A stretch of DNA of 64,000 nt, from positions 1-64,000 of IMG/VR virus record IMGVR_UViG_3300032304_001987. One strand, given 5' to 3'. The translations under genes and the position numbers were made by a program. This document shows positions 57,677 to 64,000 of the stretch, piece after piece (the stretch's first letter is position 1; every line of letters begins with the position of its first letter). The stretch is from a virus. The notes under the pieces were generated by a model. That model saw only the letters and a list, made by a program, of their open reading frames with translations. It made no database searches and was not told the DNA's origin.

Positions 57677-59539
57677 TTAAATTGTCACAGTTTGTCCAAA
57701 GGTTCCAGAAACAGAACGCAGTTGATTTTGTAAAAAATTTTGGGCCTGCTGTATGTCTAGTCTTGGTGCCAACGCAGCAAGACTTGGATACTGAAAAACC
57801 GGCGCAGGTATTTTGCTACTACCTGCTGCACGAGCCCAGGCCGCATCCACTGTGGCACGATTTACAGTGTTGTTGAAACCGCCGGCCACAGCAGTGCCTG
57901 AAACCAGATCTCCACCGCCACCAAACAGATCACCAACCGCACCTATGCTGGCAAAACTGCCAAGACTGCCAAGACTGCCAAAAGCCCCAGTCAGACTTCC
58001 TAGTTGACCTGTGAGAGCACCAGTCAGACTTCCTAGTTGACCTGTGAGAGCACCAGTGAGTTGGCCTTGCAAGGCGCCAAGATTTCCTAAATTGCTGAGA
58101 TTACCAAGATTTCCTAAATTGCTGAGATTGCCAAGATTGTTGAGATTGCCCAAAGGATTAGCAAAGTTTGTGGCAAAACTCCCTGCTTTGCCAAATATGT
58201 CAAGACTGCTAGACAGATTGCTAAATGATCCAGGCACAAGATTTGTGAGATTAGTAGTTATATTGTTGAGGCTTCCAGTGAGTCCGCCGGCAAGGTTTGT
58301 GAGATTTGAAGTCAGTCCTCCGGCAAGATTGTTCAGATTTGAAGTAAGGCCGCTGGTTAGGCTACCGGCAAGATTGTTCAGATTGGTTCCAGCAAAGTTG
58401 GTTAGGCTACCGCCGATGTTGTTGAAATCAAGACTGCCGGTCCGGGCCCACAATGCTGTGGCCTGTGAGCCAAACTTGCTGGCATTGGCCACAAGCCCGC
58501 CTATGCTGCCCGTGATTTGATTGGTCAAGGTTGAACCTATGCTGGCAAAATTCAAGTTGGCCAGGTTGCCTAGGTTGCCCACCCCTGCTGTGAGGCTGTT
58601 GACGGCACCTGATGCAATGGTATTGAGATTGATGTTGGAGCCGCTCAACAATCGATTTAGTGCGGTGGAGCCGGTCAGAGCATTTTGAGCTATACCACTG
58701 AGTGATCCTAGATTGACTCCCAACAAGCTGGCCGCGGTCAAGGCACGCACAGATTGTAATCCACTGTTGGTATAGACCTGGCCAGTGGCCACGCTGATGC
58801 TGGGTGTAGGGGCTGTGGAGATGGTCCCATTGGACACCAACTCGTCGTAGCCCTGTTGCATGAGCTGAACCTGGGCGCGGTTTTGAAAATTGGCATCGCT
58901 CAACACATCATTCAATGAATATGTACCATCTTTGCCAGTCCAAACACTGGGACTGCTCATCACACTCACAAAGTCTTCTGGTTCTACCGCAAAAAATCTC
59001 AAGCTGGTACCAGGTTTGACATAACCGGCCTGTTCAAGTTGATAGGCTGTAAATCCATAACGACCTATGCCTTTGTTTCTGCTGATTTGATCGCTTTCTT
59101 GATCCACTAGGGCCGCTATCTGTGCCTGGAGTTTTTGTATTTGATATGAACTAAGTGGGCCCACAGAGTCAGGCCCAAGATCTTCGCCCTTGATCAACAC
59201 AACGTCTGCTTCGTCAATTGGGTTGGTCAGGGGCACATTGCCCAGGTTGGGTGTGCCAACAGGAACTGGTAGTCCTTGTATGGTTGACAGCAACCCTTGG
59301 CTAATAGCCAACACAGGGTTGCTGTCAACTCCAGCTGTGCCTCGATCCAGGCGACTGAGTTCAAATTTGGTCAGCCGGGTGGCTGGACTAGACAATGTTT
59401 GTCCAGATTCGTACCCTACTAGACTACCGGCTGCCACTTGTTCATAAAAAATTCTGTCAGCTTGAGCCTGTGTGGCTCCGGCTGGTCCACGTACCACATA
59501 TTCACCACCGCTGGGAAGAGTGTAGTTGAACTGACTCAT
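57677..59539 (-). CDS. Repeat-rich baseplate-associated structural protein
   Basis: The 620-residue protein starts at ATG 59539 in an ATGA overlap; the frame extends further upstream, but that part lies in the spike gene. The N-terminal 270 residues (YTLPSGGEYVVRGPAGATQA) look folded. The rest is low complexity: dozens of short units such as N-L-A-G-x-L-T and N-L-G-N-L, with two exact or near-exact DNA repeats. Such Leu/Gly/Asn repeats could form a solenoid. It is encoded between the spike and gp25-like genes. Role as a baseplate or tape-like spacer is inferred. Confidence 0.7.
   Translation of the reverse strand: MSQFNYTLPSGGEYVVRGPAGATQAQADRIFYEQVAAGSLVGYESGQTLSSPATRLTKFELSRLDRGTAGVDSNPVLAISQGLLSTIQGLPVPVGTPNLGNVPLTNPIDEADVVLIKGEDLGPDSVGPLSSYQIQKLQAQIAALVDQESDQISRNKGIGRYGFTAYQLEQAGYVKPGTSLRFFAVEPEDFVSVMSSPSVWTGKDGTYSLNDVLSDANFQNRAQVQLMQQGYDELVSNGTISTAPTPSISVATGQVYTNSGLQSVRALTAASLLGVNLGSLSGIAQNALTGSTALNRLLSGSNINLNTIASGAVNSLTAGVGNLGNLANLNFASIGSTLTNQITGSIGGLVANASKFGSQATALWARTGSLDFNNIGGSLTNFAGTNLNNLAGSLTSGLTSNLNNLAGGLTSNLTNLAGGLTGSLNNITTNLTNLVPGSFSNLSSSLDIFGKAGSFATNFANPLGNLNNLGNLSNLGNLGNLSNLGNLGALQGQLTGALTGQLGSLTGALTGQLGSLTGAFGSLGSLGSFASIGAVGDLFGGGGDLVSGTAVAGGFNNTVNRATVDAAWARAAGSSKIPAPVFQYPSLAALAPRLDIQQAQNFLQNQLRSVSGTFGQTVTI
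57988..58134 (-). repeat. Two tandem repeats inside the repeat-rich gene
   Basis: A 33-base unit occurs twice in a row without change (57988-58020, 58021-58053), encoding an 11-residue G-A-L-T-G-Q-L-G-S-L-T type unit. A 27-base unit occurs twice with one difference (58081-58107, 58108-58134), encoding nine residues of the N-L-G-N-L-S type. Both keep the frame, suggesting length change by slippage. Confidence 0.92.
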
Positions 59540-61059
59540 TGTTTGGTAATACTCCATTCGTTGGGCAGATCTGGCGCATCCGGTGGAGGTGTTGTTTGTC
59601 CTTCTTCCAGGTTCACTTTCACAGGCACACCTTGATTGTGATAAGGATATGGTTCGTGTGTGGGAGCTCGTGTACAGATACTTTCTAGACCAGTGGCACT
59701 CACCGTCCATCCTGTGCTGGAATTAAAATCTGTTTCGGGCATCAAGGTTTTGGTGATACCTTTAGGAGTAGTAATAGGCAACCCTGGAGCGCCGTTGAGA
59801 TTGATGACTACACCTTTGAGATTCAATGGTCCTGTGGCGTCCAAGCTGGCCAATTTGCCTTTGAGTGCCAGAGTGCCGTTGCTTTTAACACCAAGTTGTG
59901 TAGACGCAAACAACGTGAGATTTTTTTTGCAGGCCACGTTTAGATCGCCATCACTTTGTATGGCCGTCCCAGCCACGCTTTTGATATTGATTTTTTTGCC
60001 GGCAAACATGTTGATGTCTTCGTCAGCATGCAGATTGATAGTGCCTTGTGAGCGCAGATTGATTGAATTGGTTGAAAACACATCAAGTGTTCCTTCTTGT
60101 CCTAGCTCAACCCAGGTTTGTCCATTGGCGTGACAGATATAAAAACAGTTGCCATCGTCGCTCATGGTAATTTGATGGCCTTTGCTGGTGCGTATGCGTA
60201 TCAAACTGTCATTGCCAGCCAAGTTGCCATCATCCATGACCAAGGTATGACCGCCACGTCGACCAATGACCTTGACATCTTCGGGCTTGAGATTTTGCAA
60301 TTGTGCTGCCACATTGGCTTCGCCATCGGCACCACCACCTAGACCTCCTTGATAAATTGGACGCCCGGGAGTGCTCATGCCGTAGCAAGCACTGGGACTT
60401 TCTCGTTGACTACTTGACCCAATGGTGCCGCGCACAGGATCATTGATCAAGCCCTGTTGAAACAAAGTTGCAGCCACATAGCTGTGTACTGGCTTGGGTT
60501 GATCAAAGAATCTGGGATTTTCGTTGATGGCAGTATTGGTACTAGCGTTGTTGATTTCTGTGACCGGCAACAAAGGGGCATTGGCAAAGTACGTGGCCTG
60601 ATTGTTGTTTTCTGTTTGTGTTTGAGTTCTGGGCACACTTCCAATGGCCGGAATCATGTGGTTGATTCCTTGCTCGGGTATGCAACCCACATAATAACCT
60701 TGATTGGGATCACCTTCCACAAAGAAACACAGCACATTGACACCGGTGTCTGGAGGTGTAAACCACATGCCGTAGCTTTGTTGATTGCCGTTGAGATAGG
60801 TTCCTGTGCCGGCACTGCCGCCCTTGGGCGTGGCTCCATAAAATGGAGGGCAATAGCTTACTGTGCGCCACAAGCTGGGATCTTCAGGATTAGGACCAGC
60901 AAATTGCTCTATGTAAACCTGTAAGCGTCCCTGACGTGTGGGGTCAATGTTGTTGGTCACACGTCCAATAAATGGACCAAATTCAGTAGGACTCCCACCA
61001 CGATCAAATTTATAACTACGTGGTTGCCCTCGACTACGTTCAATATTTTCTCCGGCCAT
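59536..61059 (-). CDS. Baseplate central spike protein, gp5-like without lysozyme
   Basis: The 507-residue protein has an N-terminal OB-fold region (FIGRVTNNIDPTRQGRLQVY, about 30-49; GVNVLCFFVEGDP, about 106-118) as in gp5/VgrG proteins. A long C-terminal part with strand repeats (TINLHADEDINMFAGKKINI, then IQSDGDLNVACKKNLTLF) is typical of the triple-stranded beta-helix needle. T4 gp5 carries a lysozyme domain between these two; none is visible here, so cell-wall digestion must come from another protein. It ends in an ATGA overlap with the repeat-rich gene. Confidence 0.88.
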   Translation of the reverse strand: MAGENIERSRGQPRSYKFDRGGSPTEFGPFIGRVTNNIDPTRQGRLQVYIEQFAGPNPEDPSLWRTVSYCPPFYGATPKGGSAGTGTYLNGNQQSYGMWFTPPDTGVNVLCFFVEGDPNQGYYVGCIPEQGINHMIPAIGSVPRTQTQTENNNQATYFANAPLLPVTEINNASTNTAINENPRFFDQPKPVHSYVAATLFQQGLINDPVRGTIGSSSQRESPSACYGMSTPGRPIYQGGLGGGADGEANVAAQLQNLKPEDVKVIGRRGGHTLVMDDGNLAGNDSLIRIRTSKGHQITMSDDGNCFYICHANGQTWVELGQEGTLDVFSTNSINLRSQGTINLHADEDINMFAGKKINIKSVAGTAIQSDGDLNVACKKNLTLFASTQLGVKSNGTLALKGKLASLDATGPLNLKGVVINLNGAPGLPITTPKGITKTLMPETDFNSSTGWTVSATGLESICTRAPTHEPYPYHNQGVPVKVNLEEGQTTPPPDAPDLPNEWSITKQ

Positions 61060-62684
61060 TATGTGTCTCTGTTCCTTAGTTGTGCGTCTGGATTGTCTAT
61101 TACGCCGGCCAACACATTGTTGTTTTCATCGGGCGTGACTATGGGTTGAATATCACCATCACTGCTTGGAGGTGTTGGTGGTGGACTATTTAACAATTGA
61201 GGGGCAGAATCATCTTGATTTGATTCGGTATTTGCAGTGACGTCTGATTTTTGTACCAACAATCCGTTGACGTCGACCCATCCATTGTTGACGTCCTCGG
61301 CAGTGAGGTTTGCTCGGGTTCCGTTTGCTGTGCCTGGATTGTTGACAGCGGCACGTCCGGCATCTGTGGGCGTGGAATTTTTTTCATATTCAATCAAGAG
61401 ACGTCCTTCTAGTTCTTGCTCAAATCTACCTTTGCTGAATATGTTTTTGCACTTGATGGCAGTATAGGTAAAATTTAATTGGGGTTGTGTTCTGGGCTTG
61501 CCGCCGGGTTTGATTCCAGTGTTGTTGACTTCCACGAGTCCGGTGTCAAAATTATAATCTGTGGGCTGATTCCAAGAAATGTCAAACACCACTTCTTGAC
61601 TGTCATAGTTGATGGTGCCATCGTTGTTGAATGGATCAAAATTAAAATTTCTAGCACTGACTCCTGCAGATATCTCACCCTGTTGCATCCAAGCAGGATC
61701 ACCCACAATTCTTAGTCGAGCCTTGGCCTGGTCTGTGGGACTGTACAAGAAACTGGCCGCGTTGTCTCCAGCTTCGTTGGTATTGCCATCAGCACCCTTG
61801 GCATGATTTTCACTGGTAGGTAAAAAAGTCCTACGCATCTGATCTCTAAAGTCAGTGCGTGCCTGTTGCACCGGTACACTGAGACCACTGATAATCAAGC
61901 GATACAGGTTATTGTATTCCTGTTCAAAATTCAGTATTTCTTTGTTGGCTCCTGTGAACCAATAATTGTAACTTTTATGACTGCCACGATACCGACTGTT
62001 TTTGAACCAGTCACTGGGCAGGCTGTTGATGGCATAGGGAGTGATCACAAATTTCATTCTATAAGCATGATCGTGCCTGCGAGCATCATAGCCCAGTTGT
62101 GTGGCCTGCACACTGACCTTGTACCAGGCTGTGATGCCTCCAGGCGGATTAGGATTGGGCTTGAGTTCTTGTGTTTTGGGATCAACAATGTAAAGTTGTT
62201 GATCTGTAATGTAACTACTGCTACGCATGATCTGATCTATAAATTGCACAATCTGCATGCCGGCTGACACTGGCATGACACTGGCCTTGTTGTTGGTGCT
62301 GTTGCTGGCTGGACTCAGTGCGCCGGGTGTTTGATTTTGCATGGGCACCTTGCTTTTGTCTGTGGTGCCTTGACGTTTCATTGTGGCCGAGCCCAGCCCT
62401 TCGGTAAACTCTATTTCATATTCGTCAGGCACGTCGTACTTGCGATTGGGATCTTTGGGATCGGCTAGCCTGCGTTGAAAAGTGTTTAGAGCCTCGGCCA
62501 GTCCAGTAAACACATCTTTGGTCTTGCTGGGTGCGGCCGGAGCCTTGGCCGGGGCGCTTTGGCTACCGGTGTTGTTGCCGGCGGCAGCACTGACCGCGCC
62601 AATGGTACCAGACTGTCGTGAATCGCCGGCCGCGGCATTGGTCAGGAAAGTGTCAAGTTCAGCGTCACTGATTCGGTTGGCCAT
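61059..62684 (-). CDS. Baseplate hub/tail structural protein, unassigned
   Basis: The 541-residue protein has an Ala/Gly-rich N-terminus (ISDAELDTFLTNAAAGDSRQ), a folded middle with YKVSVQATQLGYDARRHDHAYRMKFV and a disordered acidic, Pro-rich end. The stop overlaps the spike start by one base. Position just before the spike gene is that of hub proteins such as gp27 or gp48/gp54 in T4-like phages, but I cannot decide which. It may be a relative of the gene that follows on its right. Confidence 0.65.
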   Translation of the reverse strand: MANRISDAELDTFLTNAAAGDSRQSGTIGAVSAAAGNNTGSQSAPAKAPAAPSKTKDVFTGLAEALNTFQRRLADPKDPNRKYDVPDEYEIEFTEGLGSATMKRQGTTDKSKVPMQNQTPGALSPASNSTNNKASVMPVSAGMQIVQFIDQIMRSSSYITDQQLYIVDPKTQELKPNPNPPGGITAWYKVSVQATQLGYDARRHDHAYRMKFVITPYAINSLPSDWFKNSRYRGSHKSYNYWFTGANKEILNFEQEYNNLYRLIISGLSVPVQQARTDFRDQMRRTFLPTSENHAKGADGNTNEAGDNAASFLYSPTDQAKARLRIVGDPAWMQQGEISAGVSARNFNFDPFNNDGTINYDSQEVVFDISWNQPTDYNFDTGLVEVNNTGIKPGGKPRTQPQLNFTYTAIKCKNIFSKGRFEQELEGRLLIEYEKNSTPTDAGRAAVNNPGTANGTRANLTAEDVNNGWVDVNGLLVQKSDVTANTESNQDDSAPQLLNSPPPTPPSSDGDIQPIVTPDENNNVLAGVIDNPDAQLRNRDT

Positions 62685-62685
62685 G

Positions 62686-63999
62686 TCAGGCTCCTAGCAC
62701 TGAAGAAATTGAACCGGCGGTGGTTTCGCCGGTAAAATTACCATTGTCGTTTACGACCGCACCCACATTAGATGGTACATTAGATGGTGCGCTGGTGTTA
62801 GGAGTAGGCGTGTCTCTGCGTTCACCTGGGCTGGCTGGGTACACTGTGCCCACGGGTTTGCCAACCAAGACCTGTTCCACTGTTTGACCAACCAACTCAA
62901 ATGCAAATGGAATACTGCCACGGTCTTGACTCTTGTTGTAAAAATGCGGGATAGGTTTGCCAGAGACTTCGTACTCAACCACACGGTCCTTGGGTATTCT
63001 AAACTTGATGTTGGTGATCACAAACGGGTAAAATTTTTCTACTATGGCTCGAGGATCAGTGAGATTGGTCTTTCCGTTGGTGCCTCTGCGGCCGGTGGTT
63101 ACCAACTCGCCAGCATCGTTGTAGCCATAGAATCTCACCACCAGACAATACTGTGCCATGGGGTAGTTGGCCGTTTTACTGACATTTTTTTCTTTGTAGA
63201 GATTGCTCACAGCGTTGTAGAGATTTTCAATCAAGGTTATACCACTGGGTTCAGTGACTCGAAATTTGATATCTGTGGCTGTGTTGGCAGCCCCAGTGCC
63301 TTTGAGTGGCACCAGGCTGTCAATTTCCAAATCATCTATGTAGTAATCTTTGTCAAAATACTTGTTGCGTCCTGCAGTGGCAACACTGTTGGCAGTGGCA
63401 CCGGCGGCTTGTGTAGGGGCTCCTCCGCTCTGCATCAGCAGTTGCCAGCTGGCACAGTTTTTCTTTTGACTACGTGTCATTTCGTTGTATTGATCTGGGG
63501 TCAACAGATACCAGGTTATGGCATAGGTATAGCTGGCATAGGCATCCAACACATTGGGCTCGGGCACTATACGTTGATTAAAACTGGCATTTATAAGTTG
63601 AGCCGTGGCGTTGCTGTTGGGTCTAGTGCCATCTTCTCTAGGGGCGCCCACACCCGATTGTGTTCTAACAAACGGAGCTTGTGCCGCATCTTCGTCGCCT
63701 GGAGTGGCAAATGGCAAGGGCGATCCATCCCCGGCTGGTGGAGTAGCCTGTGTTTCTGTCAAGGGTCTGGCAGGATCGTTGGTACCGCGTTCTACATTGT
63801 TGGCATTGATTCTGCCATTGGGTGCTAGTACGCTAGCTGCTAGTACGCTGGACGGAGCGGATGGATTTGATGCAACTGCTCCCTCGGCACGTGCCTGTGC
63901 TTCCTCAGCAACAACCTGGCCTGAGCTTGCTGTGTTATCTTTGCCGTAGTTGTTGTATTCAGTTGTAAACTGTGCTAACTGAGCACGCAATTCAACCAA
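62686..63999 (-). CDS. Baseplate/tail structural protein, partial at the window edge
   Basis: At least 437 residues; the frame runs to the last base of the window, so the start is probably outside. The visible N-terminal part is Ala/Ser/Asn-rich. The middle contains ASYTYAITWYLLTPDQYNEM, then F-D-K-D-Y-Y-I-D-D-L-E-I-D-S, and C-terminal strands (NIKFRIPKDRVVEYEVSGKP). It lies 2 bases before the start of the next structural gene. Tail or baseplate hub role is inferred from operon position. Confidence 0.65.
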   Translation of the reverse strand: MVELRAQLAQFTTEYNNYGKDNTASSGQVVAEEAQARAEGAVASNPSAPSSVLAASVLAPNGRINANNVERGTNDPARPLTETQATPPAGDGSPLPFATPGDEDAAQAPFVRTQSGVGAPREDGTRPNSNATAQLINASFNQRIVPEPNVLDAYASYTYAITWYLLTPDQYNEMTRSQKKNCASWQLLMQSGGAPTQAAGATANSVATAGRNKYFDKDYYIDDLEIDSLVPLKGTGAANTATDIKFRVTEPSGITLIENLYNAVSNLYKEKNVSKTANYPMAQYCLVVRFYGYNDAGELVTTGRRGTNGKTNLTDPRAIVEKFYPFVITNIKFRIPKDRVVEYEVSGKPIPHFYNKSQDRGSIPFAFELVGQTVEQVLVGKPVGTVYPASPGERRDTPTPNTSAPSNVPSNVGAVVNDNGNFTGETTAGSISSVLGA

Positions 64000-64000
64000 A

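Noticed and set aside
57988-58134. CRISPR-like direct repeats
   Set aside because: The repeats are adjacent without spacers and encode in-frame peptide repeats.
57813-58520. Pro/Leu/Arg-rich frames opposite the repeat-rich gene
   Set aside because: They mirror the repeats of the leftward gene and have no independent evidence.
59536-61059. Type VI secretion VgrG rather than a phage spike
   Set aside because: It sits among gp25-like, gp6-like and fibre genes of a phage tail operon; no other secretion genes are present.
62884-63828. A 314-residue rightward frame at the right edge
   Set aside because: It lies antisense to a structural gene with clear operon context, and its translation has no recognisable domain.

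Overview
The window is part of a large tailed-phage genome of the T4-like myovirus type. The right 27 kb, all on the minus strand, is a late tail/baseplate block: gp25-like and gp6-like wedge proteins, a gp5-like spike, two further baseplate-type proteins, a 4,792-residue structural protein and distal fibre-type proteins. The left end carries a phage tRNA cluster. Long runs of genes are coupled by ATGA or short overlaps. No terminase, capsid, polymerase or integrase gene is in view. The tail architecture and the many sugar-modifying genes suggest a Gram-negative, probably aquatic, host; this is inference.

Layout. 1-2.2 kb: tRNAs Cys, Trp, Asp, Gly, Leu and Thr, a wrecked tRNA-Glu, a calcineurin-type phosphoesterase, an RNA polymerase omega-like protein and small basic proteins. 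2.2-4.7 kb: an AT-rich insert with a cupin, an unknown protein and a PP-loop enzyme. 4.8-12.5 kb: a MoxR ATPase and its partner metallopeptidase/VWA protein, separated by about 4.6 kb but driven by near-identical promoters. Between them lie an AMP-binding adenylation enzyme, a DUF6356-like membrane protein, a second PP-loop enzyme and a series of very small proteins sharing a C-terminal F-x-L-[KR]-[WFY] signature. 12.5-14.1 kb: three small phage genes and one more member of that family. 14.1-21.1 kb: SDR epimerase, StrS/DegT aminotransferase, glycosyltransferase-like proteins and an AGAT/StrB1-type amidinotransferase. 21.1-36.3 kb (minus strand): a long coupled operon with putative GT-A glycosyltransferases, two AT-rich orphans, five twitch-type radical SAM proteins, another GT-B-like protein, an unknown protein, a 33-residue peptide gene and a NodU/TobZ-type carbamoyltransferase. 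36.3-64 kb: the tail block, ending in a strong terminator.

How it may work together. Epimerase, aminotransferase, amidinotransferase, carbamoyltransferase and glycosyltransferases are the parts list used elsewhere to make and decorate amino-sugars or aminocyclitols with guanidino and carbamoyl groups. With five radical SAM enzymes, two PP-loop enzymes and an adenylating enzyme, this looks like a phage-borne biosynthetic and decorating system. A host or virion surface glycan is the most economical target, but a diffusible small molecule or modified peptide is not excluded. Four promoters share the form TTGAC[CA]-N16/17-TA[TC]AAT, suggesting host sigma70-type early transcription. CATAAATA boxes precede two late genes. 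Three other genes have a -10 box only 5-6 bases before their ATG, suggesting leaderless messages.
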